A DNA stretch of 25,882 bases. Source: Candidatus Delongbacteria bacterium. Lineage in GTDB: Bacteria; JAGOEH01. The stretch is taken from NCBI GenBank assembly GCA_017997825.1, contig JAGOEH010000028.1, forward strand, positions 1 to 25,882, read 5' to 3'. A program made the position numbers and the translations under genes. Position 1 is the stretch's first letter, and every line of letters begins with the position of its first letter. Of this stretch, positions 7,214 through 14,835 are shown piece after piece. Below the pieces are notes generated by a model. The model searched no databases. It saw only the letters and a list, made by a program, of their open reading frames with translations, and was not told the DNA's origin.

Positions 7214-8434
7214 ATGAAAAACGATACCATGACACGTTCCCCTCGATCCTGTTCCCCCTTTCAACCCAACTACCATCATCGGCGGTATTGTTATAAAAAC
7301 CCGATCCTGGCCGCCATGGTCTATCTGACGGACCTGGCGGGATTGATAGTCCCCCGGCGGCGATCCGTCATGGTACCCGCGGCCATCCGCAGGATCGGGA
7401 TTTTGGTAACCGATCATCTGGGGGATGCTCTGCTGGTTACCCCGCTGATTCGAAATCTTCACCGCTTATATCCGGAATCGAAGCTCATCATCATCACCAC
7501 GTCTTACGCCCGGATGATATTCCAACATCATCCACTATGCCATCAGATCATTCAGGTTGAAACCCCCTGGCTATCCAAAGCGGAGGTCCGGCACTGGGCC
7601 TGGGGAAGCTGGTTGAATCTTGTAAAAACATTAAAACAGGCCCGTCTGGATCTGGCAATCGATACCCGCAGTGACGCCCGCCAGATCCTGGCCATGTATA
7701 TAGCTCACATTCCATGGCGAATCGGATTTACGTTCAGCGGTCTGGGTTTTTTATTGAACCTGCCGATCCCCTTTCGATACAATCCTGATTATATTGCCAA
7801 TTACCAGGTTGACAACAAACTAAAACTGCTGGAACCATTGAGGGGAAACCGGAGGGAATTGGTGTGGGATCGCCGGTTGGAGTTTTATTTCTCTCCGGAC
7901 TATCTTCCGGCATCCCGGGCGGCATCTTTGCCACCGGAATCGTATTGGGTTCTGCAGGTGGGAGGAGGGGGGTCGAAATCGGCCATCAATGCATTTCCCA
8001 GCCACTTGATCCTTCCCCTGGTCAATTATGTTATCGCGCAGACCGATCGGAATTTGCTGATTGTCGGGAAATCGCAGGAAACTCCGGAATTGATTCTCCC
8101 CTCGTCGAGCCGGGTCATCGATCTCCGGGATGGAACCGGACTGGAGGATCTGGCCTGGGTTATTGCGCACAGCGAACTGGTCATCGGCTCATCGTCGGTA
8201 ACCCTTCACCTGGCGGCGTGTTTCAACCGATCCAGTTTGGCCGTATTCAGTCTGCGCGACAGTCCCCGTTTATGGAATCCTCCCGGGTCTAACCATCGCA
8301 TGCTTTATCACATGGTTCCCTGTGCCTTGTGTGAATGCGACACCTGCAGCGATCCGATCTGTATCCGGGAAATTCAATTTTCCGACATGATAAAACTGAT
8401 CAACCGGTTGCGTACCCCGGAAAGGAAAAAATGA
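7214..8434 (+). CDS. Glycosyltransferase family 9 (heptosyltransferase-like)
   Basis: About 406 residues from the ATG at 7214. The open frame extends back to a TTG at 7178, but that lies inside the probable -10, so 7214 (or the ATG at 7229) is favoured; neither has a clear ribosome site. A basic N-terminal segment leads into a hydrophobic stretch (NPILAAMVYLTDLAGLIVP), then the GT9 core: RRIGILVTDHLGDALLVTPLIRN, the central VLQVGGGGSKSAINAFP sugar-nucleotide region, and VIGSSSVTLHLAACF near the C-terminus, followed by a Cys cluster (PCALCECDTC) seen in many relatives. GT9 enzymes add heptose or related sugars to lipopolysaccharide core or surface glycans at the inner membrane. It overlaps the methyltransferase gene by ATGA at 8431-8434. 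Confidence 0.85.
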   Translation: MKNDTMTRSPRSCSPFQPNYHHRRYCYKNPILAAMVYLTDLAGLIVPRRRSVMVPAAIRRIGILVTDHLGDALLVTPLIRNLHRLYPESKLIIITTSYARMIFQHHPLCHQIIQVETPWLSKAEVRHWAWGSWLNLVKTLKQARLDLAIDTRSDARQILAMYIAHIPWRIGFTFSGLGFLLNLPIPFRYNPDYIANYQVDNKLKLLEPLRGNRRELVWDRRLEFYFSPDYLPASRAASLPPESYWVLQVGGGGSKSAINAFPSHLILPLVNYVIAQTDRNLLIVGKSQETPELILPSSSRVIDLRDGTGLEDLAWVIAHSELVIGSSSVTLHLAACFNRSSLAVFSLRDSPRLWNPPGSNHRMLYHMVPCALCECDTCSDPICIREIQFSDMIKLINRLRTPERKK

Positions 8435-9081
8435 TGGATTCCGTTAAACTCAATCTGGGATGCGGATACTACCAGATTATTGATGGATGGATCAATCTGG
8501 ATTATATGTCGCATTATTGGTATCGGTATTTTCTACAGTTTCCCAAGCATCTACTGCATGCCTTCGGCTGGTACCGCAATCCGACCTGGCCGGACCAGCA
8601 GAAATTTTTCAGACAGGTCATCAATCATAATATCTTGAACGGTATTCCATTATCGGATCAGAGGGCTGAATTCATCTATGCCTCTCATTTTCTGGAGCAT
8701 TTTACCCGGGATGAGGGGCTCTTCATTTTGCGGGAGTGTTATCGTGTTTTGCAGTCGGGAGGGACTTTGCGGCTGGTGGTCCCGGATCTGGCGCTGTTCA
8801 TACAGGCTTACCGAATTCCCGATCCCGGATTTATCCGTTATTTAGCGGATCGTTATCCGGAGTTTTCGGGCATCGAGGATGGCACCGACGCTCTAAATAC
8901 CATTGTTCATGCCGCCGGACACCGTTATATCCATGATTTTCAAAAGCTCCGGCAGATGGGTGGGGCTTGCGGATTCAGTTCCATCCAGCGCAAGGGGCAT
9001 GCCGATTCCAGACTGAATGAATTGAACCGGATGGAGCTGCTACGGCAGGAAAACCTGGTAGTCGAGATGCTCAAGCCATGA
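8431..9081 (+). CDS. Class I SAM-dependent methyltransferase of a surface-glycan cassette
   Basis: Protein of 216 residues. The SAM-binding motif I is KLNLGCGYYQIIDGWINLD (residues 5-23); motif IV/post-motif regions read FIYASHFLEHF and RECYRVLQSGGTLRLVVPDL, typical of type 11/predicted SAM methyltransferases found in polysaccharide clusters. The likely substrate is a sugar hydroxyl or a glycan chain end, inferred only from position between two GT9 genes. The start at 8431 is supported by AAAGGA just upstream; the open frame continues back into the preceding gene, but that extension has no family similarity. Both junctions are ATGA overlaps (8431-8434 and 9078-9081), so the three genes are translationally coupled. 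Confidence 0.85.
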   Translation: MMDSVKLNLGCGYYQIIDGWINLDYMSHYWYRYFLQFPKHLLHAFGWYRNPTWPDQQKFFRQVINHNILNGIPLSDQRAEFIYASHFLEHFTRDEGLFILRECYRVLQSGGTLRLVVPDLALFIQAYRIPDPGFIRYLADRYPEFSGIEDGTDALNTIVHAAGHRYIHDFQKLRQMGGACGFSSIQRKGHADSRLNELNRMELLRQENLVVEMLKP

Positions 9082-10172
9082 GGCTCCACGGCAATCACCG
9101 CCTTAAACTTCTTGACAAATATGGACTACGGATCTGTCTGATGCTATGGGGTTCATTACTTCCCCGGCGCCCGCAACCCGCCGCTATAGAGCGGATTTTA
9201 GTCATCAACATATCGGTATTAGGCGACAGCCTGCTTCTGCTGCCCTTGCTTCAGGCCATCCATCGGACCTATCCGGGTCTTCAGATCGAAATGCTGGTGG
9301 CTAACGAAAATCAGAAGGTTTATGGCTATGAGACATTCTATCACCGGCTTGAAATCTTTTCACTCAAACGGATCCCGGTTTATTTTTTTCGGGCGCTGGT
9401 TCATCCCTATTCGGCGGTTATCGACACGGGGCAATGGGTCCGTCTGACCGCCTGCCTAACGGCGCTTCATATCAGAAGCTGGAAAATCGGGTTCAGCACC
9501 CCCGGGCAATACCGTCATTATGCCTTCGACCGCTTAATTCCCCATAATCCGGGGCAATGGGAATTCTATCATTATGCCCATCTTTTCTCATTTCTCGAAT
9601 TGGAAAATCTCCATATTTTGCCCGCCATCCATTATCCCGAAACGGCGATCGAACATTCTATCCTGCAACGGATTCCGGAAAAAGCGTCATCCGCCAAACG
9701 GATTGTCATCCATCCCGGTGCAGGCAATCTCAACAAAAGCTGGCGCCACTACCGCGAACTGGTCGATCGATTACTGGATCAAACGCCCCATATCCTGATC
9801 ATTACGGGCAAATCCGGTGAAGAGTTCGATAAGAATGGCCTTAGGGATCATCCGCGTCTGATCAACCTTCAGGAGAGAACTAATCTCTATACCCTGAACG
9901 AAATCATCCGTGGCTGTGATCTGTTTATATGCGGCAATACCGGCCCACTTTATCTGGCTGCGTTTTTGCACAAAAAAGTGATCACCATCCCGGGCCCGGT
10001 CTCAACCAACCAATGGTTTTGGCCCAATCCGGAAGAACAATGTCTGCAATCCGGCCGACCATGTCATCCATGTGTTTATCTGGGTTTTGAGTATCGATGC
10101 CGCACGGCTGATTGCCTGGATGATATCACGGTAGAGGATATGATCGAGTGCATTACCCGCTGTCTGATTTAA
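9078..10172 (+). CDS. Glycosyltransferase family 9 (heptosyltransferase-like), second copy
   Basis: Protein of 364 residues. After a hydrophobic, basic lead (LLDKYGLRICLMLWGSLLPRR) similar in plan to the lead of the first GT9, the core begins with IERILVINISVLGDSLLLLPLLQAI. The nucleotide-sugar domain shows IVIHPGAGNLNKSWRHY, then ILIITGKSGEEF, NLQERTNLYTLNEII and CDLFICGNTGPLYLAAFL, all hallmark GT9 segments. The C-terminus carries a Cys-rich stretch (CLQSGRPCHPC ... CRTADC). Donor and acceptor are unknown; ADP-heptose is the family norm. No ribosome site precedes the ATG, which overlaps the methyltransferase stop, so it depends on coupled translation. It is the last gene of the cassette and converges on the UbiA operon with 79 bases between the stops and no obvious terminator. 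Confidence 0.86.
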   Translation: MRLHGNHRLKLLDKYGLRICLMLWGSLLPRRPQPAAIERILVINISVLGDSLLLLPLLQAIHRTYPGLQIEMLVANENQKVYGYETFYHRLEIFSLKRIPVYFFRALVHPYSAVIDTGQWVRLTACLTALHIRSWKIGFSTPGQYRHYAFDRLIPHNPGQWEFYHYAHLFSFLELENLHILPAIHYPETAIEHSILQRIPEKASSAKRIVIHPGAGNLNKSWRHYRELVDRLLDQTPHILIITGKSGEEFDKNGLRDHPRLINLQERTNLYTLNEIIRGCDLFICGNTGPLYLAAFLHKKVITIPGPVSTNQWFWPNPEEQCLQSGRPCHPCVYLGFEYRCRTADCLDDITVEDMIECITRCLI

Positions 10173-10251
10173 TCATCGAGATCGATGTTGAAAGGGTGCT
10201 AGTGATCCGTTAAGAGGGTTATCCGATGAGGCTCGAGGATCATGCCGGCGA

Positions 10252-11097
10252 TCAGTTAACAAAAAATACGGCCAAACCAACCATCATCAGGAGCTTGCTC
10301 AAGCGCAACCCCCAGCGGACCGTATACAGGGAAAAACCGGAATGGTATACCCACAGGGTATGAGCGATCAAGGGTAAGAAAACCAGACCGGTTTCCATGA
10401 TCAGGAACAGCAGGGTATAATTTTCGTGAAAGTAAGCCCAGAAAATGGAGAATCCGAGGCATAGCAGGCTGAAAAGAGAAAGGCGCCAGGCGGTTTCAAT
10501 CCCGTATTTGACGGGAATGGTATGGACCTGGTTGATCCGATCGCCGTCGCAATCGAAAATATCCTTCAGTAGTTCCCGATAGACGGAGATAAAGAATCCG
10601 AAGAGGGAGAGAAAGAAAGCATGATGGACATTTCCGGCGACGATGCCGCCGCAGATGAAGGCCAAGGATACATTGAAGGCGATGGTAAGATTCTTGATGA
10701 TTCCCCATCGTTTAAAAAACGGGGTATAGAAAAAGGAGATGAAAACGGCAATAAAGACCAACCCGGTGATATGAGGCCCCAGCCAGGAGGCCAGATAAAG
10801 AGAAAACAACAGCAGGAAAATGCATAAAAACAGAGCCGAATCAGGACGAAGACGGTTGGACGGTAAGGGCCGTTCCGGGCGATTGATCCGGTCGATTTCC
10901 AGATCGAAATAATCATTGCCGGCATTGGCGCCGAATGTGACCAGGCAGGTGATGAAAGCCATTAACCAAACTCTGGATTCAAGAAGGACAGCCGGCTGAT
11001 GGTGGGCCAGGTAAGCTCCGACCAGGACGCTGACCATGACCAGCACGCCATTGAAGGGACGAAACAAGGATAAAACCGCTTTAAATTTGGCCGGCAT
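10252..11097 (-). CDS. UbiA-family prenyltransferase, digeranylgeranylglyceryl-phosphate-synthase-like
   Basis: Protein of 281 residues with about eight to nine membrane helices. The first aspartate motif is N61-D-Y-F-D65-L-E-I-D69 followed by RINRPERPLPS, and the second is RELLKDIFDCDGD186 (D179, D182, D186), then HTIPVKYG. UbiA enzymes bind prenyl diphosphate through Mg2+ at these two motifs and attach the chain to an acceptor. The INRPxRPLPS and RExxKDxxDxxGD wording is that of the DGGGP-synthase group, which in archaea adds the second geranylgeranyl chain to glycerol phosphate; homologues occur in several bacteria. Menaquinone or other acceptors remain possible. The start directly follows the stop of the other UbiA gene (TGAATG, no gap). 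It is the last gene of the six-gene operon. Confidence 0.83.
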   Translation of the reverse strand: MPAKFKAVLSLFRPFNGVLVMVSVLVGAYLAHHQPAVLLESRVWLMAFITCLVTFGANAGNDYFDLEIDRINRPERPLPSNRLRPDSALFLCIFLLLFSLYLASWLGPHITGLVFIAVFISFFYTPFFKRWGIIKNLTIAFNVSLAFICGGIVAGNVHHAFFLSLFGFFISVYRELLKDIFDCDGDRINQVHTIPVKYGIETAWRLSLFSLLCLGFSIFWAYFHENYTLLFLIMETGLVFLPLIAHTLWVYHSGFSLYTVRWGLRLSKLLMMVGLAVFFVN

Positions 11098-12099
11098 TCA
11101 GGTTCGGTCCCGGGTCAAGATGGCAGGGTAGATCAATCCGAAGCGGTGAAAATAATACCATCGGCTTAAAAGCAGGATTACACCCAAAAAAAGGATAAAC
11201 CAGGGAAAAATCAAACCGATCCCGATCGCCATCAGAGTAGTACAGATCCGGGCCGCCCGGAGAAAATCGGAAACATTGAGACGGTAGGCTGCCCGGATAA
11301 AAAAGGGAAACGAAATAACGGCGGGGATCAGAGCCAACCAATTGTGCTGCCGGCTACTGATCAGGATGGAGAAACCAAGCAGGACTACGGCGATCAGCCC
11401 CGTGGTACGAATTCCCAGCCACACCCCGGTGGTCCGGTCTCCGGCCAATCGGTCTCCGGGGATATCCGCAATGGTGGTGGCCAGATAAACCGAAGCGGTA
11501 GCCGCCATATAGGGCAGCATAATAAAGGTAAAATTCCCGGGATAGGATTTCCATACCAGATATCCGGCCAGGGTGTTCAGCCACCCGTTCCCGATCGCAT
11601 TGGAAAGCATATCCAGCAGGGGACGCCCTTTGAAATGAAAGGGTCGGACCGAATAGAGTATTCCCAGCAGTACACTCGAGACGGCGCACCAAAAAAAAAC
11701 AGAGCTGAAGAGAAAGGCGGCCGCCAATCCGATCGAATTCAGGACAACCCAATAGATCCAGGCTGCTCTCAGCGATATATAGCCATCGGATAACAGAAAC
11801 AGCTTATGATTGGCCCGATCGGTTTCCAAATCATAGATCTGATTGATGATATAGATGCCTCCCCCGATCATCGAATAAATGATTAAAGCTGCCAGCTCCC
11901 GGGAGTGAGGAATCCATCGCCCCAGCGGACTGGGATTCAATTCATACCCGGCATGCCAGAGTCCGATCAGGAAAAAAAACCAGATCGGAATCATGACAAT
12001 CGGACGTAATAGAAAAAAATAGTCCAGCAGTTTCATTCCGATCCGGGTATGGGTTGACAATTTCAATTCGGGGACTACCTCCGTAAAACGATTCATCAT
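11098..12099 (-). CDS. UbiA-family prenyltransferase, second type, acceptor unknown
   Basis: Protein of up to 333 residues with about nine membrane helices. The first motif is N86-Q-I-Y-D90-L-E-T-D94, where the usual second Asp is Gln; the second is D212-I-P-G-D216-R-L-A-G-D221-R-T-T-G-V with a following L-G, the pattern of UbiA enzymes that prenylate quinone or aromatic acceptors. It is clearly a different subgroup from the neighbouring UbiA. The start is uncertain: ATG at 12099 lacks a good ribosome site, and an in-frame ATG at 12036 (MKLLDYFFLLRP) would begin just before the first helix as in most relatives. The gap to the upstream cyclophilin gene is about 70 bases. The coupled downstream UbiA suggests consecutive or parallel prenylation steps. 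Confidence 0.8.
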   Translation of the reverse strand: MMNRFTEVVPELKLSTHTRIGMKLLDYFFLLRPIVMIPIWFFFLIGLWHAGYELNPSPLGRWIPHSRELAALIIYSMIGGGIYIINQIYDLETDRANHKLFLLSDGYISLRAAWIYWVVLNSIGLAAAFLFSSVFFWCAVSSVLLGILYSVRPFHFKGRPLLDMLSNAIGNGWLNTLAGYLVWKSYPGNFTFIMLPYMAATASVYLATTIADIPGDRLAGDRTTGVWLGIRTTGLIAVVLLGFSILISSRQHNWLALIPAVISFPFFIRAAYRLNVSDFLRAARICTTLMAIGIGLIFPWFILFLGVILLLSRWYYFHRFGLIYPAILTRDRT

Positions 12100-12168
12100 A
12101 TAGCCTAAACCCGAGGATCGATCCGACCAAAACGGCAGATCGGAATCGACAGGCTCGGCGGTCGGGCA

Positions 12169-12771
12169 TTATAGTTTAATCAGATAGACTTTCATTTCCA
12201 CTTTTTCCAGGGGATTGTCCCCGGGATCCCGCTTCAGATGAGCCACAGAATCGACCACATCCATGCCTTTGACGACCCGGGCAAAAACGGTATAGTTGTG
12301 ATCCAAACGGGGAAGCGGATTGAGGCAGATATAGAACTGACTCCCGCTGGAATTGCGTCTTGGATTGACGTCATCACTCAAACGGGCGGCGCCTACCGAT
12401 CCCCGGCGATGGAGCTGTTTGATTTCGGGAGCCAACGTATACCCGGGACCGCCGCTGCCGTCATTGCCGCGGTCCTCATCCCGGCTGAGGGGATCCCCGC
12501 CCTGAATGACAAATCCGGGCACAACGCGGTGAAACAAGGTTCCGTCGAAAAATTTCTCCTGAACCAGTTTGCGAAAATTCTCGGTATGGCGAGGAGCATC
12601 CTTTTTATAAAAATCAAGATATATCTTGCCGAATCGGGTTTCAATCACCGCCAATTCATGCCCCTTGCTGAATCCGGCTAATTCCGGATCCTGCTGTTCC
12701 TTTTGATTGCGGCAGGCCAATGCCGAACATAGCAAGATCCCCATCACCAACCACCGGAAGTAAGGTTTCAT
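12169..12771 (-). CDS. Cyclophilin-type peptidyl-prolyl isomerase, exported lipoprotein
   Basis: Protein of 200 residues. The N-terminus KPYFRWLVMGILLCSALAC is a lipoprotein-type signal with C20 as the probable lipidated residue, then a charged linker (RNQKEQQDPEL). The cyclophilin domain (about 40-200) contains the active-site block FFDGTLFHRVVPGFVIQGGD (catalytic Arg, Phe and Gln in place), GSGGPGYTLAPEI, SVGAARLSDD, NSSGSQFYICL and YTVFARVVKGMDVVD. It should catalyse proline cis-trans isomerisation during folding of envelope proteins in the periplasm. AAAGGAGG precedes the ATG and the hypoxanthine phosphoribosyltransferase stop lies 10 bases upstream, so it belongs to the NYN-nnr-hpt operon although its job appears unrelated. 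Confidence 0.9.
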   Translation of the reverse strand: MKPYFRWLVMGILLCSALACRNQKEQQDPELAGFSKGHELAVIETRFGKIYLDFYKKDAPRHTENFRKLVQEKFFDGTLFHRVVPGFVIQGGDPLSRDEDRGNDGSGGPGYTLAPEIKQLHRRGSVGAARLSDDVNPRRNSSGSQFYICLNPLPRLDHNYTVFARVVKGMDVVDSVAHLKRDPGDNPLEKVEMKVYLIKL

Positions 12772-12781
12772 TTTCCCTCCT

Positions 12782-13312
12782 TTAGTCCAGTATTCCGATA
12801 TAGGGCAGATTCCGATAATATCCCTGGTAGTCCAGACCGTAGCCGACGATGAAGGAATTGGGGATTTTGAATCCGCAGTAATCGACCTGGACCTGGACTT
12901 TACGGGCCTCGTATTTATCCAGCAGAACGCAAACCTTAACCGATTTGGGTTTACGGGTTTGGAGGTTTTTAACCAGATAATTCAGACTGATTCCGGTATC
13001 GATAATATCTTCAACCAGAATCACATTTCGGTTTTCGATGTTGGAGGTCAGATCCTTGACCAGCCGAACGATGCCGCTGGATTCTTTGGAATCACCGTAG
13101 CTGGAGATCTCGATGGTGTCATAAGTCAGAGGCAGCTCAATCCGGCGGATCAGATCGGCTAAAAGAACCAATCCGCCGCGCAGGATGCTGATCAGGTGGA
13201 CTTCGGATCCGGCGAAATCATGGGTGATTTGAGCGCCGAACCATTTGACTTTTTCCTGGATCTCATCGGCGGTAATCAAGACATTATTGACGGGTGGCAA
13301 TGAGGTGAGCAT
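12782..13312 (-). CDS. hpt: Hypoxanthine phosphoribosyltransferase
   Basis: Protein of 176 residues that covers the whole HPRT family length. The PRPP-binding motif is VILVEDIIDTGISL (97-110, with E101, D102 and T106), preceded by the PPi-binding loop SILRGGLVL (42-50), the flexible-loop SSYGD (70-74) and followed by the purine-binding block FIVGYGLDYQGYYRNLPYIG (154-173). It converts hypoxanthine (and often guanine) plus PRPP to IMP or GMP in purine salvage. The ATG at 13312 has GGGAG six bases upstream; it lies inside the 3' end of nnr, giving a 37-base overlap in another frame. No later start with a ribosome site exists before the conserved region, so the overlap is accepted. Confidence 0.92.
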   Translation of the reverse strand: MLTSLPPVNNVLITADEIQEKVKWFGAQITHDFAGSEVHLISILRGGLVLLADLIRRIELPLTYDTIEISSYGDSKESSGIVRLVKDLTSNIENRNVILVEDIIDTGISLNYLVKNLQTRKPKSVKVCVLLDKYEARKVQVQVDYCGFKIPNSFIVGYGLDYQGYYRNLPYIGILD

Positions 13313-14835
13313 GAATGACTCCCGTTTAGAATGGTTTTAAAGGCCTGGGGCAAAAAATCGATGATCGAGCCGGCGGTAAGGCTGTATTTCCCCAAGCTGG
13401 AAGCGGCCAGATCGCCGGCCCTTCCATGGAGAAAGACGCCGCTTGTCATTACGTCAAGCCCAGGCAAATGCTGGGCCCACAATCCAGCCAGAATTCCGGT
13501 CAGGACATCACCGGAACCGGCGGTGGCCATCCCGTCATTACCGGAATGATTCAAGAAAATCAGGCCGGAAGGATCAGCCATAATGGCGGGTACTGTTTTG
13601 AGAATTACCAAGACCCCCAAACGGACGGCGCATTTTCGAGCCTGTTCCAGGGGATTTTCAGCCAGTTCCGCAAAGCTAATCCCCATCAGACGGCAGAATT
13701 CACCGGGATGGGGCGTTATGATCAGGGACGAGGCGGCTTTTGATTTGAACTGATCAGGATGGAGGTTATTCAGGCCATCGGCGTCGATGATCAGGGGCTT
13801 ATTCCATTGATCAAGGATCATACTCATCATGGATTGGGCTTCCGGGGAACGTCCGATACCGGGTCCGACGGCCAGGATATCGCTCCAATCCTGGATCTGA
13901 GCCCAGTGGGACCGGATATCCGACCAATCAGAGATCGGATGCAGCATAACTTCCGGTACTGCTCCGGCCGTGGCGGCCGCCATTTCAGCCGGACCATACC
14001 AGCGGGCCATGCCGGCCCCGCTCCGGAGTACGGCCTTAGCCGATAAAAGACCAGCTCCGTAAAATCCGCTCGATCCCATCACCAGACTGACTTTTCCATA
14101 ACTCCCTTTGTGATAATAGGCACGCCGGATCGGCAGATTCAACCGATTCTCATCAACTATAAAGACAGAAGGATGGATTTCATTAAGGGCCTCTTCCACC
14201 TGAGAAATATGGGCAATGTATAAGGTGCCGGTAAATTCACGTCCCGGATACAGCATCAATCCGGGTTTGGGATAGGCCATGGTAACAGTGAAGTCAGCCT
14301 TGAACACCTCTCCGAAGGCATTTCCGGTATCCGCCATCAGTCCGGAAGGAATATCGATCGCCATCCGAACAACGCCGGAGAGATGATTGAGCCGATCGAT
14401 CAGTTCCGCCATTTTCCCTTGGACTCCGCCTTGCAGACCGGTGCCAAGCAATGCATCCACAACGACTCCGCTTCGGATTTCTACCAGGTGTTCCGGGTCC
14501 GGATAAGGCTCGATCCGGATTCCGGGCAGCGATTCGACAATGCGGTAATTGATCAGGGCATCACCCAGTAATTCGGAGGCATCGCAACACATCCACACGG
14601 TAACCCGGCAGTGACGGTTGAACAAGTGCCGGGCCAGAGCCAGACCATCCCCCCCATTATTCCCTTTATAGCAAAAAAGATGCCAATCGAGCTGAGCGAA
14701 ATGCGGAATATGCAGGGCAATGGCATCCAACAATCCCCGGGCGGCATTTTCCATCAGAATCAATCCGGGGATATGGTATCGATCCATGCAAATTCGATCC
14801 AGATTTCGAATCTGCTCCCGGGTAAGAACAATCAT
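13276..14835 (-). CDS. nnr: Bifunctional NAD(P)H-hydrate repair enzyme (epimerase + ADP-dependent dehydratase)
   Basis: Protein of 519 residues, the usual length of the fused enzyme. The N-terminal YjeF_N epimerase domain (about 1-215) shows GLILMENAARG, C-Y-K-G58-N-N-G-G-D-G64, VVDALLGTGLQGGV and AIDIPSGLMADTG. The C-terminal ribokinase-like dehydratase domain (about 235-500) shows GSYGKVSLVMGSSGFYGAGLLS, LAVGPGIG, LIIDADGLN, ITPHPGEF and the catalytic TAGSGDVLTGILAGL around residue 440. Together they convert damaged R/S NAD(P)HX back to NAD(P)H. The ATG overlaps the NYN gene stop by four bases (ATGA at 14832-14835), and the 3' end overlaps hpt. The last residues (about 505-519) are unlike the family and arise where the hpt start has been accommodated. 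Confidence 0.93.
   Translation of the reverse strand: MIVLTREQIRNLDRICMDRYHIPGLILMENAARGLLDAIALHIPHFAQLDWHLFCYKGNNGGDGLALARHLFNRHCRVTVWMCCDASELLGDALINYRIVESLPGIRIEPYPDPEHLVEIRSGVVVDALLGTGLQGGVQGKMAELIDRLNHLSGVVRMAIDIPSGLMADTGNAFGEVFKADFTVTMAYPKPGLMLYPGREFTGTLYIAHISQVEEALNEIHPSVFIVDENRLNLPIRRAYYHKGSYGKVSLVMGSSGFYGAGLLSAKAVLRSGAGMARWYGPAEMAAATAGAVPEVMLHPISDWSDIRSHWAQIQDWSDILAVGPGIGRSPEAQSMMSMILDQWNKPLIIDADGLNNLHPDQFKSKAASSLIITPHPGEFCRLMGISFAELAENPLEQARKCAVRLGVLVILKTVPAIMADPSGLIFLNHSGNDGMATAGSGDVLTGILAGLWAQHLPGLDVMTSGVFLHGRAGDLAASSLGKYSLTAGSIIDFLPQAFKTILNGSHSCSPHCHPSIMS

Noticed and set aside
8335-8430. N-terminal extension of the methyltransferase frame into the GT9 gene
   Set aside because: The extension is out-of-frame GT9 coding sequence; the ATG at 8431 with AAAGGA and the SAM motif directly after it is the real start.
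10173-10251. Possible terminator between the convergent GT9 and UbiA genes
   Set aside because: Only short imperfect stems (CATCG/CGATG, TGATCC/GGATCA) without T-runs are present.
12171-12176. TATAAT on the minus strand at the end of the cyclophilin gene, possible internal promoter for the UbiA pair
   Set aside because: No acceptable -35 hexamer at the right distance and no extended -10; the hexamer includes the cyclophilin stop codon.
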